64,000 nt of DNA from GAS188 sp963713805. GTDB lineage: Bacteria; Pseudomonadota; Alphaproteobacteria; Rhizobiales; Beijerinckiaceae. The stretch is taken from the NCBI GenBank assembly GCA_963713805.1, contig CAVQNF010000009.1, positions 62,001 to 126,000 of the forward strand, given 5' to 3'. A program made the translations under genes and the position numbers. The notes beneath the pieces were generated by a model, which had not been told where the DNA came from, made no database searches, and saw only the letters and a program-made list of their open reading frames with translations. Below, one piece after another: positions 1 through 8,169 of this stretch (positions are counted from its first letter, which is position 1; each line of letters begins with the position of its first letter).

Positions 1-1
1 G

Positions 2-679
2 CCGCTCGATCCGCATCTCTATAACTTCGTCGATGTCTGGTACCTGATCCCCTTCGCCCGCTACTTCGCCAACAGCGTGATCGTCTCGCTGATCGCGGTC
101 GCCGGAAACATCCTGTTCAACGCGGCGGCGGGATATGCCTTGACGAAGAGCTTCCCGGGCAGGCGAGCCGTGCTGCTGCTCTTCCTTTCCTGCATGCTGA
201 TCCCCTTTCAGGCGACCATCATCCCGGCCTACCTCGTGAGCGCGAGGCTGGGCGTGCTCAACAGCTATCTCGGGCTCGCCCTGCCGCTCTTGTCGACCAT
301 CGTCTGCATCTTCGTGTTCAAGGCGGCCTTCGAAGCGATCCCGGCGTCGTTGCAGCAGGCAGCGCGCATCGACGGGCTCGGCGAGTTGCGCATCCTGTTC
401 AAGATCATGCTGCCGCTCGCCAAACCCGCCATCGCGACCAACATCATCTTGTCCTTCATCTGGTCCTGGAACGCCTTTCTCTGGCCGCTGATCATCACGC
501 GCGACGTCGACATGCAGACCTTGCCGCTCGGCCTTGCGCGCTTCCTCGCCTATGTCGAGGACACGACCGGGGCGCTCTACGCCTTCGTGTGCATGGTGCT
601 CTTGCCGGGCATCGTGGTGTTCCTGATGGCGCAGAAGGAGTTCATCCGCGGCCTTACCTCCGGAGCGACCAAGGGATGA
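2..679 (+). CDS. Sugar ABC transporter permease, MalG-like (5' end outside window)
   Basis: This is an inner-membrane permease of a carbohydrate-uptake ABC transporter, of the MalG type in the binding-protein-dependent transport family. The reading frame is open from base 2, so the N-terminus lies outside the window. Several hydrophobic membrane spans are visible. The cytoplasmic EAA loop that docks the ATPase is present around QAARIDGLGELRIL, followed by IMLPLAKPAIAT. The tail ending in FIRGLTSGATKG is typical of MalG proteins, which contact the maltose-type binding protein through their C-terminus. The substrate cannot be told from the permease alone. The next gene follows after only a few bases, so the two are probably cotranscribed. 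Confidence 0.9.
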   Translation, partial: PLDPHLYNFVDVWYLIPFARYFANSVIVSLIAVAGNILFNAAAGYALTKSFPGRRAVLLLFLSCMLIPFQATIIPAYLVSARLGVLNSYLGLALPLLSTIVCIFVFKAAFEAIPASLQQAARIDGLGELRILFKIMLPLAKPAIATNIILSFIWSWNAFLWPLIITRDVDMQTLPLGLARFLAYVEDTTGALYAFVCMVLLPGIVVFLMAQKEFIRGLTSGATKG

Positions 680-686
680 GGTGGCG

Positions 687-1073
687 ATGAACTGGCGAGC
701 GATCCTCACGAGCCGCTTCTTCGTCGTGCCGGCAGTGGCGATCGTCGCGCTCATCGGCTGGAACCTCTATGTCGAGGCTCATGCGCATGGCCGCGTGAGC
801 GGGAAGGTCACGGGTTCCGACGGCTCGCCCGCGATCGGGGCGACCGTCATCCTCTACGAGCGCAACATCACCTCGCATTTCCTCGAGAAGGCTCGCACGA
901 CCACGGATCAGACGGGCGCCTTCCGCTTCGACAACAACCGCTCGCACCAGATCAGGCTCGACGCGGCCTTCCCGGATGGCCGGCAGACGCAACCGCTGAT
1001 CCTGCGCCTCTGGTTCGCCGCTCAGGATGTCCGCTTGCACGGGCCGCTGGTGCTGCCGGCGCCCAAGGGATGA
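687..1073 (+). CDS. Membrane-anchored protein with carboxypeptidase-regulatory-like (transthyretin-like) domain
   Basis: The 128-residue protein has a hydrophobic N-terminal segment (about residues 10-28), which should be a signal anchor. The remainder resembles a CarboxypepD_reg-like beta-sandwich: GRVSGKVTGSDGSPAIGATV, then TTTDQTGAFRFDNN. Such domains are extracytoplasmic and have no catalytic residues. ATG at 687 was preferred to GTG at 681 because AGGTG lies just upstream of it. The gene begins eight bases after the sugar permease stop, so it is probably the last gene of that operon. Its role is unknown. An envelope partner of the transporter is only a guess from position. Confidence 0.6.
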   Translation: MNWRAILTSRFFVVPAVAIVALIGWNLYVEAHAHGRVSGKVTGSDGSPAIGATVILYERNITSHFLEKARTTTDQTGAFRFDNNRSHQIRLDAAFPDGRQTQPLILRLWFAAQDVRLHGPLVLPAPKG

Positions 1074-1185
1074 TCGAACGCCAATCCGACCTCGACATCG
1101 AAAATGATGATCCAGTTCGGGAAAGCTCATTTCGCGAAAAACTCGAGCCCGTCTGGGGAGGACCGCCTCGTCCCTCCGCGCGTCG

Positions 1186-1212
1186 TTGACAATCGATTAG
1201 CTAAGCTAATAA
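1186..1212 (+). promoter_or_regulatory. Candidate sigma-70 promoter of the Phd/VapC pair
   Basis: A perfect TTGACA at 1186-1191 is followed after 15 bases by TAATAA at 1207-1212. The spacer is shorter than the usual 17, so the -10 assignment is tentative. The AAGCT repeat array begins inside the proposed -10 element and continues to the ribosome-binding site. Confidence 0.4.
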
Positions 1213-1250
1213 GCTAAGCTAAGCTAAGCTAAGCTAAGCTAAGCTAAGCT
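1211..1250 (+). repeat. Tandem pentanucleotide repeat, eight perfect AAGCT units
   Basis: Eight uninterrupted AAGCT copies occupy 1211-1250, with partial copies upstream from 1196. The array stops exactly at the AGGAGG ribosome-binding site (1251-1256) of the antitoxin gene, six bases before its ATG. It would form the 5' untranslated region or alter promoter spacing. Perfect short tandem repeats of this kind can gain or lose units by slippage. Confidence 0.9.
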
Positions 1251-1262
1251 AGGAGGCGTAAC

Positions 1263-1493
1263 ATGGAAACTGTTACAATCCACACCGCAAAGACGACCTT
1301 GTCGAAACTCCTGGAACGGGTCGAAGCCGGGGAGGAGATCATCCTCGCGCGCGGCAAGGTGCCGGTCGCCAAGCTTGTCCCTTTGCAACCACCGTCGAGC
1401 AAGCGCCGATTCGGGGCATTTCGTGGAATGATTGCTGTCGGCCCGGAATTTTTTGAACCCTTGCCGGAGGGGGAGCTGGCAGCTTGGGAGTAG
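1263..1493 (+). CDS. Type II antitoxin, Phd/YefM family
   Basis: The 76-residue protein starts METVTIHTAKTTLSKLLERV, the N-terminal DNA-binding and dimerisation fold of prevent-host-death antitoxins. The core GEEIILARGKVPVAKLVP matches the family closely. The C-terminal part, ending in LPEGELAAWE, should bind and block the toxin. It has a strong AGGAGG ribosome-binding site at 1251. It lies four bases upstream of a PIN-domain toxin gene, the normal antitoxin-first order. Such antitoxins usually repress their own promoter, alone or with the toxin. Confidence 0.9.
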   Translation: METVTIHTAKTTLSKLLERVEAGEEIILARGKVPVAKLVPLQPPSSKRRFGAFRGMIAVGPEFFEPLPEGELAAWE

Positions 1494-1497
1494 CAGG

Positions 1498-1884
1498 ATG
1501 CAATTGCTGCTCGACACTCACGCCTTCCTCTGGTGGCTTTCTGGTGATGACGCTCTTTCTGTTGAAGCCAGAAAGGCAATAGCGGATGAGTGGAACGGTG
1601 TTTTCGTCAGTGCCGCAACGGCCTGGGAAATAACCACGAAGCATCGTATCGGCAAATTGTCCATCGCTGCCAGGCTGATAGCAGATCTCGACGGATCAAT
1701 TGCGAGTCAGGGGTTCATCGGCCTGCCTATAAGCGTTCGGCATGGACAAACGGCGGGCGCTCTGCCCGGTCCTCACCACGACCCCTTCGATCGGATGCTG
1801 ATTGCCCAGGCAATTCTCGAAGACCTCGTGCTGGTCTCCAACAAACGATCGTTTGACGCTTATGGCGTCGCGAGAATGTGGTGA
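1498..1884 (+). CDS. vapC: Type II toxin, VapC-like PIN-domain ribonuclease
   Basis: This 128-residue PIN protein begins MQLLLDTHAFLWWLSGDD, giving the first acidic metal ligand, Asp6. SAATAWEI gives Glu44, and HHDPFDRMLIAQA supplies the central aspartates. VapC toxins are Mg-dependent RNases that cut tRNA or rRNA and stop growth. In close relatives the C-terminal strand reads like LV-S/T-x-D-x-x-F. Here it reads LVSNKRSFDAYGV, so the fourth acidic position appears to be lysine. This may weaken catalysis. The gene is coupled to the Phd-type antitoxin four bases upstream. Confidence 0.88.
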   Translation: MQLLLDTHAFLWWLSGDDALSVEARKAIADEWNGVFVSAATAWEITTKHRIGKLSIAARLIADLDGSIASQGFIGLPISVRHGQTAGALPGPHHDPFDRMLIAQAILEDLVLVSNKRSFDAYGVARMW

Positions 1885-2080
1885 AGCCGCAACGAAGCGC
1901 CTTCGAAAGCTCATATCGGGGCAAGCCGCCCAAAGCCTAGGCCATTGCCTGTTTTTTAGGCAGGCGGGTGAGACGCCTCCGCCACCGCCAACCTGGAGCC
2001 GCGCCCTGGCTCGCTTTGTTGTGTCCATTCTCTCCAGCATCTTGGCAATGCCCATGAGCCAAGCGCCACGCGACTTTCTT

Positions 2081-2095
2081 TGGCATGGCCTTTGT
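2081..2095 (+). promoter_or_regulatory. Candidate sigma-54 (RpoN) promoter of glnK-amtB
   Basis: TGGCATG, four bases, then TTGTA lies about 50 bases upstream of glnK. It matches the sigma-54 consensus TGGCACG-N4-TTGCW except for two C-to-T changes, one of them in the conserved -12 GC. In alphaproteobacteria glnK-amtB is normally transcribed from an NtrC-activated sigma-54 promoter under nitrogen limitation. Confidence 0.45.
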
Positions 2096-2146
2096 AAAGA
2101 GCCGTCGAAGGGACCGATGCGGAAGGGTCCCATGGAGGCGAGTTTT

Positions 2147-2485
2147 ATGAAAATCGTGATGGCCGTCATCAAGCCCTTCAAGCTCGAGGAGGTGCGCGAC
2201 GCGTTGACGGGGATCGGCGTGCACGGCCTCACCGTCACCGAGGTCAAGGGATATGGACGCCAGAAGGGGCACACCGAAATCTACCGCGGCGCCGAATATG
2301 CCGTGAGCTTCCTGCCGAAGCTCAAGATCGAGGTGGCCGTGGCCGCGGGCCTCGTTCCCAAGGTGGTCGAGGCGATCACCGCAGCGGCGCGCACCGGCCA
2401 GATCGGCGACGGCAAAATCTTCGTCTACGAGCTCGAGGAAGCGGTGCGCATCCGCACGGGCGAGCGCGACGAAGACGCCCTTTGA
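2147..2485 (+). CDS. glnK: Nitrogen regulatory protein PII, GlnK type
   Basis: The 112-residue PII signal protein starts MKIVMAVIKPFKLEEVRDAL. The T-loop contains the uridylylated tyrosine in YRGAEYAVSFLPK (Tyr51 by family numbering). The C-terminal PII signature TGQIGDGKIFVYELEEAVRIRTGE binds ATP and 2-oxoglutarate. Its partner is the ammonium channel encoded next. In known systems GlnK plugs AmtB when nitrogen is plentiful and is released when uridylylated. The ATG at 2147 has a GGAGG about ten bases upstream. Many in-frame codons precede it, but PII proteins begin at this methionine. A plausible sigma-54 promoter lies upstream. Confidence 0.97.
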   Translation: MKIVMAVIKPFKLEEVRDALTGIGVHGLTVTEVKGYGRQKGHTEIYRGAEYAVSFLPKLKIEVAVAAGLVPKVVEAITAAARTGQIGDGKIFVYELEEAVRIRTGERDEDAL

Positions 2486-2523
2486 AATTCGCTCCGAGAA
2501 ACTCCACGGACAGGATCAAGCTC

Positions 2524-3984
2524 ATGACGTTCAAGATGTTTTCACGTGCGGGGCTGCTCGCTCTTATGTGCGGGCTTTTCTTCGCGGCCGCGGCGACCGC
2601 CGTCCCATCGGTCCAGGGCTTCGCGCAGACCACCGCCCCCGCCGCGTCCGAGACCGCCGCACCGGCGGCGCCGGCCGCCACGGTTGCCGCTCCGCCGGCA
2701 TGCGATGCCAAGACGCTGAAGGATTGCACGCCGAATTCCGGCGATACGGCCTGGATGCTGACCTCGGTCGCGCTCGTCCTGATGATGACGATACCGGGCC
2801 TCGGCCTCTTCTACGGGGGCATGGTTCGCAAGAAGAATGTCGGAGACACGGTGATGACGAGCTTCGCCATCACCTGCCTCGTCACGGTGATCTTCGCCTG
2901 CGTCACCTACAGCATGGCCTTCACCAGCGGGACGGCCTTCGTCGGCGGCTTCAGCCGGGCCTTCCTGCGCGACATCGTGAGCGACATCTCGAAGGGCATC
3001 GGCAATCCCAATTCGCTCGCGCCGACCATCCCCGAGACCGTCTACATGTGCTTCCAGATGACCTTCGCGATCATCACGCCGGCGCTCATCGCGGGCGCCT
3101 TCGCGGAACGCATGAAGTTCTCGGCGATGTTGTGGTTCATCGGGTTGTGGGCGATCTTCGTCTATGCGCCGATCGCCCATTGGGTGTGGGGACCCGACGG
3201 GATCTTCAGCGCCGCCAACACCGACGACAAGGGCGATTTCGCCGGCTGGGTCAAGGTGCTCGATTTCGCCGGCGGGACGGTGGTGCATATCAATGCCGGT
3301 GTCGCCGGCCTGATGTGCGCCCTCATGCTCGGCAAGCGTCGCGACACGGGCCCCGGCCACAACATGGTGCTGACCTTCATCGGCGCGGCGCTGCTCTGGG
3401 TCGGCTGGTTCGGCTTCAACGCGGGCTCGGCCGTCAGCGCCGGCATGCAGGCCGGCATGGCGATGACGGTCACGCAGATCGCGACCGCGGTCGCCGGGCT
3501 CACCTGGATGTTCGTCGAATGGGCGCATCGCGGCAAGCCGACCGTGATCGGCATCGCCTCGGGCGCGGTCGCCGGCCTCGTCGCCATCACGCCGGCCTCG
3601 GGTTTCGTCGGCCCGATCGGCTCGATGGTCATCGGCGTCGCGGCCGGCGTCGCCTGCTATCTGGGCGCGACCTCCCTCAAGCATGCCTTCGGCTATGACG
3701 ACGCGCTCGACTGCTTCGGCGTCCATGCCGTCGGCGGCATGGTCGGCGCCATTCTCACCGGCGTCTTCGCGATCGAGCAATATGGCGGCACGCCGGGTCT
3801 CATCGAGGGCAATGCACATCAGGTCTTGAATCAGGTCATCGGCGTCGCCGTCGTGTTCATCTATGACGCGGTCATTTCCCTCATCATCCTGAAGATCGTG
3901 GACATGGCGATCGGCCTGCGCGTCGACAAGGATATCGAGCAGGAAGGGCTCGATCTCGCGCTGCATGGCGAGGCGGTGCAGTGA
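2524..3984 (+). CDS. amtB: Ammonium transporter AmtB
   Basis: This 486-residue protein carries ammonium across the inner membrane. It has a signal peptide and then an Ala/Pro-rich linker (roughly residues 25-60) before the eleven-helix Amt core. Core motifs seen are PGLGLFYGGMVRKKN, the first pore histidine in VVHINAGVAGLM and the second in CFGVHAVGGMVGA. The C-terminal cytoplasmic tail VDKDIEQEGLDLALHGEA matches the conserved region needed for GlnK regulation. It starts 38 bases after glnK and should form one operon with it. An earlier TTG-initiated extension into glnK is possible but unlikely. Confidence 0.97.
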   Translation: MTFKMFSRAGLLALMCGLFFAAAATAVPSVQGFAQTTAPAASETAAPAAPAATVAAPPACDAKTLKDCTPNSGDTAWMLTSVALVLMMTIPGLGLFYGGMVRKKNVGDTVMTSFAITCLVTVIFACVTYSMAFTSGTAFVGGFSRAFLRDIVSDISKGIGNPNSLAPTIPETVYMCFQMTFAIITPALIAGAFAERMKFSAMLWFIGLWAIFVYAPIAHWVWGPDGIFSAANTDDKGDFAGWVKVLDFAGGTVVHINAGVAGLMCALMLGKRRDTGPGHNMVLTFIGAALLWVGWFGFNAGSAVSAGMQAGMAMTVTQIATAVAGLTWMFVEWAHRGKPTVIGIASGAVAGLVAITPASGFVGPIGSMVIGVAAGVACYLGATSLKHAFGYDDALDCFGVHAVGGMVGAILTGVFAIEQYGGTPGLIEGNAHQVLNQVIGVAVVFIYDAVISLIILKIVDMAIGLRVDKDIEQEGLDLALHGEAVQ

Positions 3985-4054
3985 GGTTCCCCTCCATCAA
4001 GCCCCTGCCGCAAAGGCGTAAATCCGGCTGAGCTTTTACGAATTCCTCCCGGAA

Positions 4055-4083
4055 GGGGCGCGGTAGGGCCGCGCCCCTTTTTT
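4055..4083 (+). terminator. Rho-independent terminator after amtB
   Basis: GGGGCGCGG at 4055-4063 and CCGCGCCCC at 4069-4077 form a perfect nine-pair stem with a five-base loop. Six T residues follow at 4078-4083. It lies 71 bases past the amtB stop. Confidence 0.9.
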
Positions 4084-4210
4084 GTCGTGCCTCGGCCGGT
4101 TTGAGCGAAAAGGCACGCCGGGGAGGTCCCTTGTGGCATTTCTCGCTTGCGCAAAGCCTCGGCAGCGCCTCACTGCGCAGCCGTGGTTCGCGGCTGCCCG
4201 GGAAAGTCAA

Positions 4211-4222
4211 GGTTAATTAACC
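4211..4222 (+). promoter_or_regulatory. Perfect palindrome GGTTAATTAACC upstream of ftsK
   Basis: A 12-base perfect palindrome, AT-rich at its centre in a GC-rich region, lies 50 bases before the ftsK ATG. It may be an operator. It contains TTAA twice, but without the seven-base spacing of a CtrA site, so no regulator can be named. Confidence 0.4.
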
Positions 4223-4272
4223 CAGCCGGCTTAGCGTTTGCCCGAACAGCGGAACCTCGGGTTTGCGACACC

Positions 4273-7116
4273 ATGCGCATGATGCGCCTCATTTCGTCTC
4301 CTTTCGACGGCTTGCCGGACGCGGTGCGCGAATTTCTCGGTCGGCGTGCGCTCGAAGCCGCGGGCGCGGCGCTGATTGGAGGCTCCGGCGCGGCGGCGCT
4401 CGCGCTCGCGAGCTGGTCGGTCGCCGATCCGAGCATCAATCACGCGGTGAACGGGACCGTGCACAACCTCGCCGGCTATCCGGGCGCGGTGGTTTCCGAC
4501 GTCATGATGCAGATGGTCGGTCTTGCGAGCTCGGCGGCCCTGATGCCGCCGCTGCTTTGGGGGTTTCGGCTTCTCTGGCGGCGACGGATCTCCCCGTTTG
4601 CGCCGCGCCTTGCCATGTGGGTCCTCGGCACGCTCGCCGCGTCCGGTTTCGCGAGCGCCTGCCCGACGAGCGCGCGTTGGCCTCTGCCGAGCGGGCTCGG
4701 CGGGGTCGCCGGCGATGCCATTCTCGGCCTCTTCGCGACGTTCAGCATGGCGCATGGCGTCGGACGGCTGGTGATCGCGGTCGCTCTCGCGGTCGTCGCC
4801 GTCCTGGCGCTCACCGCGTCCGTCTCGATGAGTGCCGATGCGGAAAGAGCCGTGACGCTGGAGGATGACGAGCCCGTGCCGATGCCGGGTCGCGGCGCGA
4901 TTCGCGCCCGCGTCGACGAGTTCGAGGAGGCGGATGCGGAGCCAGGCCTTGCCCTTCTTTCGGCCGGCGCCCTCGCTCATGCCTTTCTCAGCGCCAGGGG
5001 CGCCTTGGCAAGGCGCCTCAGCGCCGGCGCATCGGGCGGCCCGGAGAGGAGCGCGCCCATGCTTCAGCGGGAGCCGCGATTCGGGCTCGCAACTCCCGGC
5101 GGGATGACATCACCACAAGCGCCGCGCGAAGGCGCATCGCGCATCCAGATCCATAATCAGCCCGCCGCGCAGAGGCAGGCCCAGCCTCCCCAAGCCTTCG
5201 TTTCGAGTGCGAGGCCAGCACCGATCGACTCGCCGGGCGCCAAGCTCGCGGCGGAGATGCTGGCGCGCAAGGCGAGCCTGGTGACCCATGCGCGAAGGCT
5301 CGCCAGGGCGATGACTGGCGCGGGCGCGGCCGGAGCCGCCGCGGAGGCTTTGGCGCGGATCGAGCCGGAGCTTTCGATGTCAGGCGCCGGGCCCCGCGTC
5401 GCGCAGGCGCCGGCCGTGGAGCGGCCGTTCCCGGAGGAAGGCATCGTCGAGGCGGAAGAGCCGCCGGCGAGGAAACGCGTCGCCAATCCCGCCGCGCCGC
5501 CCAAGACCGGCCAGCGCCTGGCGAAAGAGGCCCAGCCGAAGCTTTTCGACAGCCTCACCTATCAGCTTCCCGCGCTCATGCTGCTTTCCGAGCCGCGCCG
5601 GCAACTGGGGCCGGTGGTGAGCGAGGACGCGCTCGAACAAAATGCGCGGCTGCTCGAGGGCGTCCTCGAGGATTTCGGCGTGCGCGGCGAGATCATGAAT
5701 GTGAGGCCAGGACCCGTCGTCACTCTCTACGAGCTCGAGCCGGCGCCCGGCACGAAATCCTCGCGCGTCATCAGCCTCGCCGACGATGTGGCGCGCTCGA
5801 TGAGCGCTGTCTCGGCGCGCATCGCCGTCGTCTCCGGGCGCAACGCCATCGGCATCGAATTGCCGAACCAGAGGCGCGAGACCGTCTATCTGCGCGAGCT
5901 CCTCGCCTCTTCCGATTTCGAGAGCTCGAAATACCGGCTGCCGCTTTGCCTCGGCAAGACGATCGGCGGCGAGCCGGTGATCGCCGAGCTCGCGCGGATG
6001 CCGCATCTCCTCATCGCCGGCACCACGGGCTCCGGCAAATCGGTGGCGATCAACACCATGATCCTGTCGCTGCTCTACCGCCTGAAGCCCGAGGAATGCC
6101 GCCTGATCATGGTCGATCCGAAGATGCTCGAACTTTCCGTCTATGACGGCATTCCGCATCTTCTGACGCCTGTGGTCACAGACCCGAAGAAAGCCGTGGT
6201 CGCGCTCAAATGGGCGGTGCGCGAGATGGAGGAGCGCTACAAGCGCATGTCGAAGCTCGGCGTGCGCAATATCGACGGCTACAACGCCCGCATCAACGAC
6301 GCGAAGGCGAAAGGCGAAATCATCAACCGCACGGTGCAGACCGGCTTCGACCGCGAGACGGGCGAGGCGATCTACGAGCAGGAGGAGATCGATCTCGAGG
6401 CCTTGCCCTTCATCGTCGTCATCGTCGACGAGATGGCCGACCTCATGATGGTCGCCGGCAAGGACATCGAAGGTGCGGTGCAGCGCCTGGCGCAAATGGC
6501 GCGCGCGGCGGGCATCCATGTGATCCTCGCGACGCAACGACCCTCGGTCGACGTCATCACCGGCACGATCAAGGCGAATTTCCCGACCCGCATCTCCTTC
6601 CAGGTGACCTCGAAGATCGACAGCCGCACCATTCTGGGCGAGCAAGGCGCCGAGCAGCTTCTCGGCCAGGGCGACATGCTGTTCATGGCGGGCGGCGGCC
6701 GCATTTCGCGCGTGCACGGGCCCTTCGTCTCCGATGCCGAGGTCGAGAAGGTCGTGGCCCATCTGAAATCGCAGGGACGGCCGGAATATCTCGCCGACGT
6801 GCTCGCCGAAGACGAGGATATGGCCGAAGCCGACGAGGACGGCGCGGTGTTCGATCAAGGCGCGTTCGGCGCGCCCTCGGGCGACATCTATGACCAGGCG
6901 GTCGCGGTGGTGCTGCGCGACAAGAAGGCCTCGACCTCCTACATCCAACGCCGGCTGCAGATCGGCTACAACCGGGCCGCCTCGTTGATGGAGCGCATGG
7001 AGAAGGAGGGTATCGTCGGCTCCGCGAACCACGCCGGCAAGCGCGACATCCTCGTCGAGACGGCCGGCGCGACGCGAGACGAGATGCTGCCCGAGGAGGA
7101 CGAAGCCGAGGCGTGA
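4273..7116 (+). CDS. ftsK: DNA translocase FtsK
   Basis: The 947-residue FtsK coordinates division with chromosome dimer resolution, pumping DNA at the septum towards dif for XerCD. Membrane spans occupy about residues 25-190, followed by a variable Ala/Pro-rich linker. The motor contains Walker A GTTGSGKS (about residues 583-590) and Walker B IVVIVDEMADLMM. The C-terminal winged-helix gamma domain (DIYDQAVAVVLRDKKASTSY onward) reads KOPS DNA and contacts XerD. ATG at 4273 is taken as the start. The frame is open to 4147, but that stretch resembles no FtsK N-terminus. The palindrome at 4211 lies in the promoter region. The gene has no frameshifts. Confidence 0.96.
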   Translation: MRMMRLISSPFDGLPDAVREFLGRRALEAAGAALIGGSGAAALALASWSVADPSINHAVNGTVHNLAGYPGAVVSDVMMQMVGLASSAALMPPLLWGFRLLWRRRISPFAPRLAMWVLGTLAASGFASACPTSARWPLPSGLGGVAGDAILGLFATFSMAHGVGRLVIAVALAVVAVLALTASVSMSADAERAVTLEDDEPVPMPGRGAIRARVDEFEEADAEPGLALLSAGALAHAFLSARGALARRLSAGASGGPERSAPMLQREPRFGLATPGGMTSPQAPREGASRIQIHNQPAAQRQAQPPQAFVSSARPAPIDSPGAKLAAEMLARKASLVTHARRLARAMTGAGAAGAAAEALARIEPELSMSGAGPRVAQAPAVERPFPEEGIVEAEEPPARKRVANPAAPPKTGQRLAKEAQPKLFDSLTYQLPALMLLSEPRRQLGPVVSEDALEQNARLLEGVLEDFGVRGEIMNVRPGPVVTLYELEPAPGTKSSRVISLADDVARSMSAVSARIAVVSGRNAIGIELPNQRRETVYLRELLASSDFESSKYRLPLCLGKTIGGEPVIAELARMPHLLIAGTTGSGKSVAINTMILSLLYRLKPEECRLIMVDPKMLELSVYDGIPHLLTPVVTDPKKAVVALKWAVREMEERYKRMSKLGVRNIDGYNARINDAKAKGEIINRTVQTGFDRETGEAIYEQEEIDLEALPFIVVIVDEMADLMMVAGKDIEGAVQRLAQMARAAGIHVILATQRPSVDVITGTIKANFPTRISFQVTSKIDSRTILGEQGAEQLLGQGDMLFMAGGGRISRVHGPFVSDAEVEKVVAHLKSQGRPEYLADVLAEDEDMAEADEDGAVFDQGAFGAPSGDIYDQAVAVVLRDKKASTSYIQRRLQIGYNRAASLMERMEKEGIVGSANHAGKRDILVETAGATRDEMLPEEDEAEA

Positions 7117-7219
7117 CCGCGCGGCTGGTTTCGCAGGCGGGTATCACCCTCCCAAAGCTGGCTCATCATTTGATCTGCCCGAGAAACTTTTTGATTTGAT
7201 CCCATATTGGGAACATGTT

Positions 7220-7522
7220 ATGGCTACAAACGTAATAGCAAGGAAAGCGCTCCGAGCGTTTTGGAAGCAACACCCACAAGCAGAGACCCCGCTCAGCACG
7301 TGGTACCATATCGTTTCCAAGGGGGATTGGGATTCTCCTACGGATTTGAAGAAGGCATTTGGAATCAACGTGGACTTCCTCGGAGATAACAGGGTTGTTT
7401 TTGACATAGGCGGAAACAAGTACCGTCTTGTTGTTCGTTTCGCCTATAAGTTCAAAAGCGCCCTCATTAAATTTGTCGGCACGCACGATGAGTACGACCG
7501 TATAGATGCGGAGACCGTGTGA
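7220..7522 (+). CDS. higB: Type II toxin HigB (RelE-like mRNA interferase)
   Basis: The 100-residue protein matches the HigB_toxin family along its length: RKALRAFWKQHPQAETPL, then NRVVFDIGGNKYRLVVRFAY, ending in FVGTHDEYDRIDAETV. HigB toxins cut mRNA at the ribosome during translation. The toxin-first order and overlap with higA (TGATG at the junction) are the classic HigBA arrangement. GC content is visibly lower than in the flanking ftsK and ureohydrolase genes, which suggests horizontal acquisition. The ATG at 7220 follows another in-frame ATG at 7196 without a good ribosome-binding site. Confidence 0.92.
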   Translation: MATNVIARKALRAFWKQHPQAETPLSTWYHIVSKGDWDSPTDLKKAFGINVDFLGDNRVVFDIGGNKYRLVVRFAYKFKSALIKFVGTHDEYDRIDAETV

Positions 7523-7905
7523 TGATGGATGTAAGGGCTCTTCATGACGAACAGGACTATGGCTGGGCGATCAGCGAGGTCACTCGCTACTTCGAATCGC
7601 AGCCTGAGCTTGACACTGATGACGGCGACCGCTTCGAAGTGCTCGCTACCCTTATCAAGGAGTATGAGGATAAGCACGTTGAAGTCTCGCAAGGGGATCC
7701 GGTCGACATCCTCAAATTTGCCATCGAATCCATGGGAAGATCGCAAGCCGATCTCGGCAAGCTCATCGGCCGGAATCGCGCCTCTGAAATACTGAACCGC
7801 GTCCGTCCTCTAAACCTCGATATGATCCGCACGATCAGCGCGGCGTGGCATATCCCGATTGAGTTATTGACCCCTCAATATGAGATGACGCGCGCTCGCG
7901 CGTGA
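7522..7905 (+). CDS. higA: Type II antitoxin HigA with XRE-type helix-turn-helix
   Basis: The 127-residue partner of HigB belongs to the larger HigA subfamily. An acidic N-terminal half (DYGWAISEVTRYFESQPEL to KEYEDKHVEV) should bind the toxin. The C-terminal half holds an XRE helix-turn-helix: SQADLGKLIGRNRASEILNR, then NLDMIRTISAAWHIP. It should neutralise HigB and repress the higBA promoter. Its start overlaps the higB stop. The stop codon lies close to ACGCGCG-CT-CGCGCGT (7888-7903), whose two-base loop is too tight for a standard terminator. Confidence 0.92.
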   Translation: MMDVRALHDEQDYGWAISEVTRYFESQPELDTDDGDRFEVLATLIKEYEDKHVEVSQGDPVDILKFAIESMGRSQADLGKLIGRNRASEILNRVRPLNLDMIRTISAAWHIPIELLTPQYEMTRARA

Positions 7906-8169
7906 GCCTTTTCGGTATGAGCCCGCAATCCTTCAAAACCCGGGCGACCATAATCTTGGCGAAGCAATCGATCTGGATAGCCGCACTCGCCTCGGCTTAG
8001 ATCGGCTCGGGAGTTTCAAACCTTCTAGCCGGCCTACCTTTATCGCATAATCCATCGCAAATATGAGGTTCCTCGCCGATCACGCTTCAGCTTGTGCGAG
8101 ACCCCGATCCGGTCTCAACTTGAGGCCGCCAATCAGAATCGATCGTCCGCGCGAGCCGTGGCAGGAACC

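Noticed and set aside
2542..3966. A 474-codon open frame antisense to amtB
   Set aside because: Its protein is rich in Asp, Arg, His and Glu with no family pattern, the usual shadow of a high-GC gene on the other strand.
5380..7032. A 550-codon open frame antisense to ftsK
   Set aside because: It is a codon-bias shadow of the FtsK motor domain; no ribosome-binding site and no recognisable domain.
7888..7903. ACGCGCG-CT-CGCGCGT as a terminator of higBA
   Set aside because: The two-base loop is too small for a stable hairpin and only a weak T-run follows.
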